From Erwinia sp. S63 (GTDB taxonomy: Bacteria > Pseudomonadota > Gammaproteobacteria > Enterobacterales > Enterobacteriaceae), in contig NZ_JACVUP010000019.1 in assembly GCF_016625195.1 (NCBI RefSeq), forward strand, positions 45,582-109,581: 64,000 nt of DNA, read 5' to 3'. A program made the translations under genes and the position numbers. Below the pieces are notes generated by a model. It was not told the origin of the DNA and searched no databases. It was given only the letters and a program-made list of their open reading frames with translations. Positions within the stretch are counted from its first letter, which is position 1, and every line of letters begins with the position of its first letter. Below are positions 52,888-61,803 of this stretch, one piece after another.

Positions 52888-52941
52888 GATGTTATCCGTC
52901 AGGCCCTGCGGGCAAAAGTGGCCAGGCTCAGTGCCTGAAAT

Positions 52942-52968
52942 AAAAAACGGCCACCTCCCGGGTAGCCG
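52942..52968 (-). terminator. Rho-independent terminator
   Basis: CGGCTACC/GGTGGCCG with loop CGGGA followed by six T on the minus strand. It ends the transcript of the C2 gene (53023-53295) before B3. Confidence 0.8.
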
Positions 52969-53022
52969 CGTCCTGCGGGCGTCCTGCCACTCTCCGCACT
53001 GGTCGGAGATACGTTCTTCAGT

Positions 53023-53295
53023 TTACTTATGATTACCGCCATCAGGGCCGGTCAGGGCGCCGAATGCCAGCACGTCAGCATCGCGGCTCTCACGCGACTG
53101 TACAAACTCGCTCTGCACCTCGCCCAGCGCCAGGGCAATGGCTGCACGCCTTTCCGGGTTCGTCTCGCCGCCGTTCATAGCGCGAAGCTGGCGTGCCACG
53201 CCGTCTGCGCTAATATCATCTTCGCTGCTCATCAGCGCGACCACCGCCTCGCCCAGCACAACGTCGGCCAGACGAGTTAAATCTTTATTATTCAT
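53023..53295 (-). CDS. YmgA/YmgB-superfamily connector, class C (C2)
   Basis: A 90-aa protein: MNNKDLTRLADVVLGEAVVALMSSEDDISADGVARQLRAMNGGETNPERRAAIALALGEVQ. Matches C1 and C3. The start at MNNKD is chosen by alignment; the open frame extends further upstream without support. Confidence 0.76.
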   Translation of the reverse strand: MNNKDLTRLADVVLGEAVVALMSSEDDISADGVARQLRAMNGGETNPERRAAIALALGEVQSEFVQSRESRDADVLAFGALTGPDGGNHK

Positions 53296-53399
53296 ACCCG
53301 CATCTTCCGGTTCGTGCCTTCCGGGCAGGATGGCAGGACGGCCATTCCGGGCGGTCCTGAATGCATGCTGCGGGTCCCGCCTCATAACACCGGGGTAAC

Positions 53400-53642
53400 T
53401 CAGCGTTCAAACAGCATGCCGATTAGCGTCTGGTAGTGACGCTCTTCTTCCTGATTCGCTGCCACTTCAAGGCGGCGCAGCAGTTTGGTACAGATAGCCT
53501 TACGGTTAAGGTTCTTGCCTGCGCGCAGGATTTCTACGACAATCTGCCCCAGCGTTTCCTGCTGGGTCGGCGCCGATGCCTTGCTGAAGTAGTGCGCAAT
53601 ATCGCTGGCAGAATCCGGGAATTTCGTAACGTCCTGACGCAT
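53400..53642 (-). CDS. YcgZ-class connector protein (Z2)
   Basis: An 80-aa protein: SDIAHYFSKASAPTQQETLGQIVVEILRAGKNLNRKAICTKLLRRLEVAANQEEERHYQTLIGMLFER. Very close to E. coli YcgZ, including AITRYFAKANLHTQQETLGEIV-like N-terminus. The start follows TGAGG. Direct TTGTACAG repeats lie 70-97 bases upstream. Confidence 0.92.
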   Translation of the reverse strand: MRQDVTKFPDSASDIAHYFSKASAPTQQETLGQIVVEILRAGKNLNRKAICTKLLRRLEVAANQEEERHYQTLIGMLFER

Positions 53643-53689
53643 GGTGAACCTCATAATGGTTAAAATGTAGTCGGCGCTGTGTGTCCGTA

Positions 53690-53742
53690 AAGTTATACAA
53701 CTAAATCAAACTTGTACAGCAATTGTGTTGTTGTACAGCTTA
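53690..53742. promoter_or_regulatory. candidate BluR-type operator/promoter upstream of Z2
   Basis: On the minus strand CTGTACAA occurs twice, 19 bases apart, followed by GTTGTATAACTTTACGG. The last block recurs upstream of Z4 (TTGTATAACTTTCCG) and TATAACTTTAC upstream of Z1. Confidence 0.6.
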
Positions 53743-53923
53743 TCTTTTTTTGCAAAAAGTGCTAGATGTTAATAAACAGTGACTTAGGTGAGTATCAGGG
53801 CGCGAATAATAAGCGGGTCATTTAAGAGAAAGGGTGTGTATTACGCAGACTGTTTCATAGAGAGGTTAAGGTGACGCTGGAAAGTTGCCTGCCCGGTGTA
53901 TGTTCAGGACAGGCGGTAACTAT

Positions 53924-54178
53924 TCAGTGCGTTGAGCCGCGGCCCGCGCCGGTGACCCATCTCAGCTCGTCCCGGTTGCCCGGTAATGATTTAAACCCGC
54001 GGAGCCAGCGCTTGGCCCCTCTTATCTGCACGCAGCGCGCAGGATCCTCTTCAGCGGCGGCCATCTCAACCAATTCCCGTATTAGTGAATCAACGGTAAT
54101 ATCCGTATTATTCACCGCCAGATGAACCGCAGCCTCGCCAATAATCAGCTCATTTTCGTTAAGATAATATTCAGGCAT
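53924..54178 (-). CDS. YmgA-class connector protein (A4)
   Basis: An 84-aa protein: ENELIIGEAAVHLAVNNTDITVDSLIRELVEMAAAEEDPARCVQIRGAKRWLRGFKSL. ATG start after GGGAGAG. It heads the minus-strand block A4-Z2-C2-B3. Confidence 0.84.
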   Translation of the reverse strand: MPEYYLNENELIIGEAAVHLAVNNTDITVDSLIRELVEMAAAEEDPARCVQIRGAKRWLRGFKSLPGNRDELRWVTGAGRGSTH

Positions 54179-54639
54179 ATTTCGCTCTCCCTCAGCCCTG
54201 TTACGCTAATTCAGTGTAGTGTCTTAACGAACTGAAGTCCGCTTCCGTGTCATTATTTTCAGCGCATTATCCGGTCAGACTGAAATAAAAGCTTCCATCA
54301 GAATAAAAAACACCCTGAATTCAGATGCCTGACAGGTTATATGGGTTAAGCATCGGAGAATACTGAATAAACCTTAAGTGTAACCTGAAATCGATTTCAT
54401 CTGAAGGAATCGGGGTGATAAGAGATTTAATCTCAGAAGAGGATTTAACACATTACGGAAAATACCGCTGGTCAGGCTGTAAGGTGAACACTGCGAAAGT
54501 GCGAAACGGGCGGGAAAATCACGAAGGAAAACGTGAATGTTATTGTGCGGCAGAATCGAAAATATTTAGGGAATGTAGATTTCCTAATTAATCGCGCCGG
54601 GATGTAATATTACCCCCGGCGCGCGTCCGCTGAGCTTAA
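54179..54639. other. intergenic, no gene seen
   Basis: AT-richer than surroundings; no supported gene. It separates the A4 promoter region from the KGG gene. Confidence 0.4.
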
Positions 54640-54822
54640 TTAAATTTCAGGTTTGTGACCCCGGCGGCTGATAAGTCCGCCCTTACGACCGGCCTCGCGC
54701 GCGCGATCGGGACAGTTTTTGAAGTTACCGCCGCTGACGGCGCCGCCTTTGCTGCCCGCTTCAGAGGCGCGCGCCGGGTCGGCCGCAAAGTTTCCGGCAC
54801 CACCGCGTCTTGCTGTTGTCAT
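54640..54822 (-). CDS. KGG-repeat stress protein (YciG-like)
   Basis: A 60-aa protein with repeated G-G/KGG motifs: ARRGGAGNFAADPARASEAGSKGGAVSGGNFKNCPDRAREAGRKGGLISRRGHKPEI. KGG proteins such as YciG and GsiB are hydrophilic general-stress proteins, often RpoS-dependent. GAGGA precedes the ATG. Confidence 0.88.
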   Translation of the reverse strand: MTTARRGGAGNFAADPARASEAGSKGGAVSGGNFKNCPDRAREAGRKGGLISRRGHKPEI

Positions 54823-55086
54823 GATGTCTTCCTCAGTTAAAAGATGTCCTGTATTTCAGGAAGTTAAATTTTGGCACGTCCGCACAGGACTGCCCGCGTT
54901 CGGCACACTTTTTTTCAGAGGTATGACGGCGGACACGAATTGCTGGGTGGCAGCATCTTAAATGCGGGCCCGCTGGACCCTCACGCTTGCGACTTGAGCG
55001 ATATGCGCCAGGCTGTGTGTGCGAAACGGCGCGTGACATCCCTCCGGAGGAGAGTTGTTCTGCAGGCGCGCCGTGCCGCATTCGTA

Positions 55087-55734
55087 TTACTTCTGCGCAG
55101 CGTTCAGGGGGTGCGTGCTGATGACAACCCGTCGCCGCAGATGGCTTTCAGGCTCGGCGCCCCAGCAGAAGGCGGCCCAGTGACCGCAGAACGCCAGCCA
55201 GCTGCGCACCGGGTGCAGGCAGCCTGATTCACATGTGCCGTCCCACACGTACACGTAGTGTTCCGGGTCGCGCAGCGCCCAGGCCACCATCCCCTCCCAC
55301 ATCACCTTTGCCGCGTTGGTCTGCGCGCTGTCGGTAATGATGATCGACCAGCGATGCAGAAAATGGCAGAAAAAACGCCGCGCCAGGCCGTGTACCGCCC
55401 CCTCATGCTGAGGCTGGCGGGTGCGCCATACCATAACCTGTATGCAGGCGCGCTCCGGCGAGGTGAAGTCTTCGGTTTCTTCCAGCCGCACCGCATAGAC
55501 GGTCTCCGGATCAGGCTCCTGCGTGACCAGCCTGAACTGACGCTCTGCTCTGTTCTGCCAGAGGGTGTAGCCGAACGGCGTCACGAATCCGGGCAGCGTA
55601 AAAGGCTCTGCGTCATGGGCAAGAAACGCGCGGGTGTCGGCCCGGTTGGTGTCTTCCGGATTCAGCACCTGACTGAAGCTGGTATCGGGCAGGGTAATGG
55701 GCATGCTGTCATCCGCCGTTATTTTTCTGTTCAC
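55087..55734 (-). CDS. hypothetical protein (215 aa)
   Basis: MPITLPDTSFSQVLNPEDTNRADTRAFLAHDAEPFTLPGFVTPFGYTLWQNR, then RFFCHFLHRWSIIITDSAQTNAAKVMWEGMVAWALRDPEHYVYVWDG. The aromatic-rich C-terminal half with TNAAKVMWEGM and HYVYVWDG resembles no family I can name, though the order of a helical and a sheet part recalls acyltransferase-like folds. Starts at MNRKITADD or 10 residues later. Confidence 0.55.
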   Translation of the reverse strand: MNRKITADDSMPITLPDTSFSQVLNPEDTNRADTRAFLAHDAEPFTLPGFVTPFGYTLWQNRAERQFRLVTQEPDPETVYAVRLEETEDFTSPERACIQVMVWRTRQPQHEGAVHGLARRFFCHFLHRWSIIITDSAQTNAAKVMWEGMVAWALRDPEHYVYVWDGTCESGCLHPVRSWLAFCGHWAAFCWGAEPESHLRRRVVISTHPLNAAQK

Positions 55735-55895
55735 TGCGCCTCCCTGATAACCGGAGCGTTAATGTATATCAATGATTTTTATTCAATAATGCGTGGTTCT
55801 GTTTAAACAGTAGCGCGCTGGCGGATTACTGCTGTACACGCGCCGTCACATCGGTTACTTTGCGCCCGATCTCATTCACTATGCACGGGTATTTG

Positions 55896-56135
55896 ATGCG
55901 ACAGGACGGACTACCTCCGGAAAAAGAAGCCGGGCTCACCGGCTATTTCAGCCAGGTCACCCACCCCAGCCAGATTGCGCTGCTGGGCCGCATTACCATG
56001 GAGATCCTGCGACAGGAGCGGCGGCTGACGCGTACCGCAGTGTGCCTGAAGCTGATAGCGCGCCTCGACAGTACCGCCGATGAGGCTGAGGCGGCACACC
56101 TGACGGCTCTGCTCCGGATGCTGTTTAATCGCTGA
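55896..56135 (+). CDS. YcgZ-class connector protein (Z3), divergent
   Basis: A 79-aa protein: GLTGYFSQVTHPSQIALLGRITMEILRQERRLTRTAVCLKLIARLDSTADEAEAAHLTALLRMLFNR. Keeps the YcgZ layout but departs at several core positions (QQETLG is SQIALLG). It stands alone; only a half operator (CTGTAC at about 55832) lies upstream. Confidence 0.8.
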   Translation: MRQDGLPPEKEAGLTGYFSQVTHPSQIALLGRITMEILRQERRLTRTAVCLKLIARLDSTADEAEAAHLTALLRMLFNR

Positions 56136-57089
56136 GTCCGGAGCGTACTGCCTTCAGGGTATCCGTTAAGGTATGTCCGCCGGAAAAAAGAGAGCGGCAA
56201 CCGGAATGCCGTGCAGTCATGGCGCATAAAACGGTTCGCAGATGCCGGTTACAGATAGACCAGACTTAGTCGCGATCACTTGAAAGAATGAAGTATGCGT
56301 CCGATGTTTCCTGCGGATTAAAGCACCTCAGCACCCGGCAGTTCTTCCACCCTCAGGTACAGCCCCTGTTCCATAGAGCATGCCTACCTCCGCAGCACAT
56401 CTTCATTCTTCGGTAAAAGTTACGGTGCCGGGTGCCTCCCGGTGATTCAGAAAGGCTACCACCTGAATCGCGCCTTTGTTCCTGCTGTACTTGTATAGCC
56501 TGGCCCCGTCGCATAGAGGGATTCACCGTGTTCAGAGCATAGCAGCCAGTCGGGCTTTGTTTTCTGACATCATAAAAAAATAGTCAGCCGGGAATCTGTC
56601 CCCCTGATGCAGCCATTGAGTCAGAAACCTTTTTTAGTCCGTTTTTTCTGAACAGCGTCATGAAATTTGCAGATCAGATGAACCGGTCAGTAAGGGCCGT
56701 TTAACCCGGTCGGCTGCTTTTATCTGACGCCACTGTCATCCGGTTATGCGTGACTGCTGGCCTGCTGCAGAAGGTGAATACCAGATCCTGCCAGAATTTT
56801 TTCACCAGGCTGTCGCAATCCCCTTATGCGACTACACTCTGATGCGCCTCGCCCGCCGATACTCACCTGCATGCTCTTTACAGTAGCCCCTGCCCTACTG
56901 CCGGTATGGAAGGTAGAGCCTGTGCCTTTAAAAAGGGGTGAATGTGAATTTTCAGCCAGAAGCCATGCTGTCGCAGGAAAGACTGGCAGGAAGGCGTACC
57001 GGATTGTCTGTCTCACTCCATACTGAATTAATTAAATGCGTACATCACGCCACCGCTATGCCGGACGTGCTGACGCTTTGGGAAAGATT
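56136..57089. other. intergenic, no gene seen
   Basis: Nearly 1 kb with no convincing coding sequence or hairpin terminator. Short open frames on both strands lack ribosome sites. Confidence 0.4.
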
Positions 57090-57596
57090 ATGCAAAGAGT
57101 CACCGCCCTGACATTACTGAAGTACAAGCGCTGGATGGATGCCGGGATGCTCAGCGCGATTGCCGACACGGACGCGCGCCGTTTCCGCGCTGAACGCCGG
57201 GAGATGCTCAGGCTCATGTACCACATGCACGCCACTGACATGCTCATTCGTGCCAACCTGAAGGGGGAAGCGCCTTCCCAGCCGAATACAAGAACTCGCA
57301 GGATGCCTGAGGAAGCAGTACTGGTGCCGTGCATGCTGGCCTGCTCCGGATGGTTTATTGAATATGCGGCCGGCATGACGGCGGAAGCCTGGGATCGCCC
57401 CATCATCTACCGGCGCAGAGACGAAAAGATGGCTCAGACAAGCCCCCTCAGCCTTGTCGAGCAGGTGATACTGCATGGTACGCGCCACCGCGGCGCGGTG
57501 AGCTGGCTTATTCATGCATGTGGCGTTAAGCCCCCTCAGGACGTGGTGTCACATTTTCTGCGTGAAAAGATGACTTCTGTCGAAAAAAGGGGCTGA
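57090..57596 (+). CDS. DinB/YfiT-family putative metalloenzyme
   Basis: A 168-aa helical protein: LLKYKRWMDAGMLSAI near the N-terminus, LMYHMHATDMLIRANLKG (His ~45), then SLVEQVILHGTRHRGAVSWLIHACGVKPPQD (His ~133 and ~137). One histidine in the second helix and an H-x3-H pair in the last match the metal triad of the DinB four-helix fold. DinB-type proteins include thiol S-transferases and damage-inducible proteins; the substrate is unknown. The open frame extends 18 codons upstream without a better start. Confidence 0.8.
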   Translation: MQRVTALTLLKYKRWMDAGMLSAIADTDARRFRAERREMLRLMYHMHATDMLIRANLKGEAPSQPNTRTRRMPEEAVLVPCMLACSGWFIEYAAGMTAEAWDRPIIYRRRDEKMAQTSPLSLVEQVILHGTRHRGAVSWLIHACGVKPPQDVVSHFLREKMTSVEKRG

Positions 57597-58049
57597 CGGA
57601 ATAGCGTTAATCTTAAAGTTTAACCCGAAACCGGGCCAGCCGGCCAAAACAGGGCGAAATCAGGCATCAGGTCTGCTAATCAATCACTGATAAAGTTGCA
57701 GCAGAAAAGTTAACAGGCTTACACCCAGGGGTTTCTGGATGAGAACCTTCCGAAGGAAAGCGGCCTATTCTTAAATAACATTGTTTGTAAATTATAGGGT
57801 TACGGATTCGGCTGTGCGATGTTAGATTGGCGTGCGACATTAGCAGTGCTTAACCCCACCTCTGCGAGAGAGCGTTGTTCCGGCGTGAACAAAACAGGCC
57901 CACTGATACTCATTAAGTGGGCTTTTTTTTGATAAAAATTTTTGCTCATTACGGTCAGTCATTTCAATTTTAATCCCCTCAGTTTCAGTGCCATTCTTCG
58001 TCTGCGTCACACAGCAAATAAGCCGTTTTGTCCTTAATCCGGGGTTTTG
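57597..58049. other. intergenic with terminator
   Basis: No gene claimed. A strong terminator (57898-57930) implies a transcript entering from the left; a 37-codon frame at 57819-57932 overlaps the terminator and is unlikely. Confidence 0.4.
57898..57930 (+). terminator. Rho-independent terminator
   Basis: GCCCACT/AGTGGGC stem with an 11-base loop followed by eight T. The upstream transcript is not identified; it could be a small RNA. Confidence 0.8.
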
Positions 58050-58226
58050 ATGAGTTACATTTTTCACCGTCGTGAGCCGGAAAATAAAAAGATCATTGTG
58101 ATAAATGAACAATGGCAGATTACATACTGGATGCTCTCTATAAAGACTACGCAGGATAAGCTGGTGAAAGCTCTTAAAACGGTGGGCAGAGACCCGGAAG
58201 CCGTTAAGCGCTATCTCCTACACTGA
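58050..58226 (+). CDS. DUF3606 family small protein
   Basis: A 58-aa protein: MSYIFHRREPENKKIIVINEQW, then TYWMLSIKTTQDKLVKALKTVGRDPEAVKRYLLH. The pattern E-x-x-x-[IV]-x-x-W ... L-x-x-[AL]-x-x-x-VG-x-x-x-x-x-V-x-x-YL is that of DUF3606, small stress-associated proteins. A terminator follows 14 bases after the stop. Confidence 0.75.
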   Translation: MSYIFHRREPENKKIIVINEQWQITYWMLSIKTTQDKLVKALKTVGRDPEAVKRYLLH

Positions 58227-58239
58227 GCTTACTGACTTA

Positions 58240-58262
58240 CCCACCTCCCGGTGGGTTTTTTA
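58240..58262 (+). terminator. Rho-independent terminator
   Basis: CCCACC/GGTGGG with loop TCCC, then six T. Ends the DUF3606 gene. Confidence 0.85.
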
Positions 58263-59131
58263 TTTACATCGGGGTGCCTGACAACATAGCGTGACTGTAC
58301 CCGGACAATTCCGGTGGCAGACTCTTCATCGTAAGGCTGGCTGTAAAAAGGCATAAGCCGGAAGTTGGATCAGGAAGGTCTGAGAAAAAAGTTTAACCGA
58401 AACGCTGCACCCTTCAGTGTCCTACCCATGCTGGCCAGAATGGTGGACTTCCTCAACTCATGTTTCAGTCTACTGTGTAATTTCTTACGGCCATCCTGCC
58501 TCTATGGCTCACTGGCGGCCTTGTATTCACAATGTCCGCCTTTTTATTCCCGCCTTGACATATCATACGTCGAAATCAGCATCCTTCCGGAAGCGAATGC
58601 ATTTATAAGGATTCAAAGTACACCGCCTGGACAACCATACCTGCAGACATGGCAGCTAACTGTAATTAATTACGTTTCGATACAAGCAATCTCTATCGTC
58701 TGCCTGATTCAGGTCTTTTCGGGCAGGCTGACAGCCGTCGTATCCATGACTGGAACCGGGACACAATATCAGCTGTTTTTTGCGGAAAGAATAACCCTAC
58801 CGACTATGATGATGAGAGAAGCCACAGGTGCAGTACTGATGGGATACGTCCGCGTCGCATATCATGCGTGAACCTACCCCCTGTCTCTGAGTTCGGGTAA
58901 CGCTGCATATTTTATTCGGGCTGAGAATAGTCGCTCCTCCTGCTGCTGAAAGCGCTTTGCCTGAGTGCCGTCATAGCGGGAATGTCCGGCACGCTGCTCT
59001 TCCGCATACTTCGCACATGACAGTTCATACCGGGTTTTCCGGACGGTCATCGGGACACTGAAACACCATAACTAATGCATAATGAAAAAGTGCAGTAATT
59101 GCACTTTTTCAGGTTTTTAAAAGGAGAGCAC
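58263..59131. other. long intergenic region, no gene claimed
   Basis: One plus-strand frame of 168 codons (58365-58871) is open, but its product has no family resemblance, is irregular in composition and lacks a ribosome site. Confidence 0.35.
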
Positions 59132-59389
59132 ATGACAGGATGGCATCTGAGGCTGTGGCGCAGGAGCATGCTCTGGAGCCGCGAACGTGCGGCGGCAGAG
59201 CTCGGCGTGAGCCTGCGTACGTATAAAAGTTATGAAAATGCACAAGAGATTAAACGCGCGGTGGCCCTGCCAACGGTGACGCTTTCGCTTACCGGGATGA
59301 TGCCTGCACTCAGGTCTCAGCAGCTGAGCGCAGAACGTCTGCTGCATCTCCTCGGAGAGATGACGGAAAGCGTCAGTACGGAAGTCTGA
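59132..59389 (+). CDS. small helix-turn-helix regulator
   Basis: An 85-aa protein: LRLWRRSMLWSRERAAAELGVSLRTYKSYENAQEIKRAVALPTVTLSL fits the XRE-type helix-turn-helix of phage and plasmid regulators (R-x-x-LG-[VI]-S-x-R-T-[YV]-x-x-[YW]-E). AAAAGGAG precedes the ATG. Targets unknown; possibly self-regulating. Confidence 0.72.
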   Translation: MTGWHLRLWRRSMLWSRERAAAELGVSLRTYKSYENAQEIKRAVALPTVTLSLTGMMPALRSQQLSAERLLHLLGEMTESVSTEV

Positions 59390-59435
59390 CCGGGCCGGCG
59401 TGAACTGACCGCGGATGAAAAACAGAAAACAGCGG

Positions 59436-59463
59436 ATAAAAAATCCCGGGCGGTTGGCCCGGG
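59436..59463 (-). terminator. Rho-independent terminator
   Basis: CCCGGG/CCCGGG with a 7-base loop followed by six T on the minus strand. It would end transcripts of the HigA-like gene at 59727-60035. Confidence 0.65.
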
Positions 59464-59726
59464 AGCAACAGGAGTAAGCACTTCCGGTCTGAGGCCGGCG
59501 ATGTTGGATCCTGAGAGCATGTCAGCTATGGCAATACGTCACACTGGTGTTGGCACGAGGAGTAACACACGCGATAAGCATAGCGCCCGACGCACTTTTA
59601 TTTGCCAGGAAGCGTCTGATTTAACGGGGCGAGGTGCCGGTACGGTTACAGTTTATTAAACGCCCTGGTGAAATCGGGGTGAAAAATTCCGTACCGGCAC
59701 TGGAAAATTTAGCACACTCACCGCGT

Positions 59727-60035
59727 TCAGGTATCGCGGTCTCCGGGTAACGGAACGCCCTCCCGCCATAGTTGCCACATGGCCTGCCTGATGCTCCAGA
59801 ATCCAGGCGAGTAAAATACGCGGCCAAGTTTCTCTGCGATGGCCGGCGTCACCGGCTTACGATCGCACAGCAGTGACCAGACATCCCGCTGTGGCAGACC
59901 GGATTTCAGACAAAGTGATTTTACCGTCATGTCATGTTCAGCGAGCAGGTAAGCCAGAAAGCGGCCGGGCGAGGTGCGGCCATCCATAGAGCCCCGGGGG
60001 TCCGTGAGGGTGATAGCCCGAGCATAAGAGGACAT
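59727..60035 (-). CDS. HigA/VapI-like helix-turn-helix protein, no toxin seen
   Basis: About 102 aa: TSPGRFLAYLLAEHDMTVKSLCLKSGLPQRDVWSLLCDRKPVTPAIAEKLGRVFYSPGFWSIRQAMWQLWREG. This is the HigA/VapI layout (PG-x-x-L ... S-x-x-x-L-A-x-x-x-G-[VL] ... L-x-x-x-x-P-[IV]-[TS]-x-x-x-A-x-[RK]-[LI] ... S-x-x-FW-x-x-[LR]-Q). No RelE-like toxin gene flanks it. The start is uncertain (60035 or 59987). Confidence 0.72.
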   Translation of the reverse strand: MSSYARAITLTDPRGSMDGRTSPGRFLAYLLAEHDMTVKSLCLKSGLPQRDVWSLLCDRKPVTPAIAEKLGRVFYSPGFWSIRQAMWQLWREGVPLPGDRDT

Positions 60036-60291
60036 CGGCAGCTGCACAAGATCTGTACCACAGATTGTGAGAATTCCGCTGCAAAACTCACACCGGGGGA
60101 CAGAGGTGAGATTAAGGTGTGGCGAAAGTGGGATAGCAGGCTGCAGAAACAGAAAGGCCCGGAATAAATCCGGGCCATCTGGAACCAGTGTGGCGTCATC
60201 CTGACACCGAGCTTGCCGTGTCATTATAGCGGGCTTTAACAGAGTAATATGTCAGGATAAAGAAAAGTTTGTCTTCCGGTAAGATTTTAGA

Positions 60292-60516
60292 ATGTCTTAT
60301 ACGCTTACCCGAGCAGATTTGGACCGCGTTATTCAGGCAGGGCCTGCCGTTTCAATTGTTCTTCCTGACCGGGAAGATGCCGGTTGGAACTCTGTTACTG
60401 GCATGAAGGTAAAGGGGATGAGTACGGGATATGTTTTTGAAAAAGCCCGGGGCGGGCCCGGGAATAATTCAACGATTCACCTAACCATTACTGGATCTAA
60501 AGACACAGTGCAATAA
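60292..60516 (+). CDS. small hypothetical protein (74 aa)
   Basis: MSYTLTRADLDRVIQAGPAVSIVLPDREDAGWNSVTGMKVKGMSTGYVFEKARGGPGNNSTIHLTITGSKDTVQ. Beta-rich, soluble. Ribosome site is weak. Not recognised. Confidence 0.5.
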   Translation: MSYTLTRADLDRVIQAGPAVSIVLPDREDAGWNSVTGMKVKGMSTGYVFEKARGGPGNNSTIHLTITGSKDTVQ

Positions 60517-60766
60517 TCATGGCCTGTACGTACCGGCTGTCAAATAAATCCGCAAAATAAATCCGACATTTCATCCCTTAATGACCGTTATTCTGCGCTT
60601 TTACACCCCGCGTTTTCCATGCACAAACGTCCCTTCAGATGCCCGGCCGGATGTTTCAATTTGTTAGTTTTAAAAATAATGCAGATAAATAACCTACAGT
60701 TTGAGTGTGTATCCGTCAGGCTGGCGGGTAAAACTCACGATGAGCAGACGAAACTAAGGATTAACT

Positions 60767-61003
60767 ATGGTTGATAAATCAGAAGTTCTGGACCATGCCC
60801 AGGTAGTGGACGTTAACGGTGAGCACGTGGGTATCGTTGACCATTTTGAAGGCGATGACAAAATCAAACTGGCAAAAAGTGACCCGGAAGCCGGTGGCCA
60901 GCATCACATCATTCCTTTCAGCTGGGTGAAGGAAGTGGATGACAATAAAGTGATTCTTTCCAAATCCAAGGATGAAGTCGAGAGCGAGTGGCAGGCCGTC
61001 TGA
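60767..61003 (+). CDS. DUF2171 family stress protein
   Basis: A 78-aa acidic protein: VVDVNGEHVGIVDHFEGDDKIKLAKSDPEAGGQHHIIPFSWVKEVDDNKVILSKSKDEV. The V-x-D-x-x-G-x-x-[VI]-G-x-V-D ... H-x-[IV]-P ... V-x-x-V-D ... V-x-L pattern is that of DUF2171, PRC-barrel-like proteins found in stress regulons. AAACTAAGGA precedes the ATG. Confidence 0.85.
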   Translation: MVDKSEVLDHAQVVDVNGEHVGIVDHFEGDDKIKLAKSDPEAGGQHHIIPFSWVKEVDDNKVILSKSKDEVESEWQAV

Positions 61004-61250
61004 TCAAACCGCCGCGGCAGAACGCCGCGGCAAACTTTTAACGCTTTATAGTTATTACTGCAAAATCCCCTGGTACTGAACACATCATTTTTTCTCACGC
61101 ATTTATATTCTGATGTACTCCCTTAAAATCCGCCATCTGAAACCAATGTTTTAATTTTTGTCCATATGACAGATTTTTCTTCTGGTAAAAGCGCGACCTG
61201 CGTCTACATTGAACCCTGAGGTTGTTATTTTCCCGAAAGGAGGATTTGCT

Positions 61251-61508
61251 GTGTTTTATCACGACGATGAGAAAGGCCATATCATTATCGGAGAGGCAGC
61301 GGTCAGCCTGGCGGTCGCCGGCCAGGACATCTCGGTGGAGTCCCTGATAAAGGAGCTCTCCGTAATGGCTGAAGGTGACGTCAGCGACGCGAAGCTTGCG
61401 GAAATCTATGACGCCAGACGCTGGCTACAGGGTTTTCGAAAGTACAGCAGTCGCGAGCAGGCCGAGCTACACTGGATGACGATGACGGGCCAGGAAAACG
61501 ACGGATAA
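61251..61508 (+). CDS. YmgA-class connector protein (A5)
   Basis: An 85-aa protein: GHIIIGEAAVSLAVAGQDISVESLIKELSVMAEGDVSDAKLAEIYDARRWLQGFRKYSSREQAELHWMT. GTG start 7 bases after AAAGGAGG; the open frame continues upstream but the Shine-Dalgarno site fixes this start. It heads the plus-strand block A5-Z4-C3-B4. Confidence 0.86.
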   Translation: MFYHDDEKGHIIIGEAAVSLAVAGQDISVESLIKELSVMAEGDVSDAKLAEIYDARRWLQGFRKYSSREQAELHWMTMTGQENDG

Positions 61509-61511
61509 CAC

Positions 61512-61675
61512 AACCAGGAACGTAGACCGGCTCCGGCCGTGACACGACGATGAAAGACCAGCCTCGTATCGGGCGCACTCTGCGCGTGCCGGCCGGAGAA
61601 AATATCAGGGACGACACCTCCGCACTCCCTAAGCTAAATTATCCCGCCCTTTACCCCTTTGTTTTATATGTATAA
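61512..61675 (+). repeat. conserved hairpin/VPAGE element, copy 3
   Basis: Follows the A5 gene. CCGGCTCCGGCCG hairpin, then a 41-codon frame at 61550-61675 (MKDQPRIGRTLRVPAGENIR and on). The segment CGACGATGAA ... GTRCCGGCCGGAGAA is shared with copies 1 and 2. It could be a small coding gene or an RNA element. Confidence 0.6.
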
Positions 61676-61718
61676 GCATTTTTTGCCAAAAGAATGCATC
61701 ACATCCTGCAACATATAT

Positions 61719-61746
61719 CTGTACAGCTTTTATTTTTTTGTATAAC
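61719..61746 (+). promoter_or_regulatory. candidate BluR-type operator/promoter upstream of Z4
   Basis: CTGTACAG followed by an AT-rich spacer and TTGTATAACTTTCCG. The same arrangement lies upstream of Z2. Confidence 0.55.
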
Positions 61747-61803
61747 TTTCCGCGCATCGGTACCCGAACATATTTTAATCGTCCCTTTTACGAGAGAATA
61801 ATC

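Noticed and set aside
57819..57932. 37-codon frame ending in a terminator
   Set aside because: The stop codon lies past the T run of the terminator, so it would not be fully transcribed.
58365..58871. 168-codon plus-strand open frame
   Set aside because: No ribosome site, no family resemblance and irregular composition; treated as chance.
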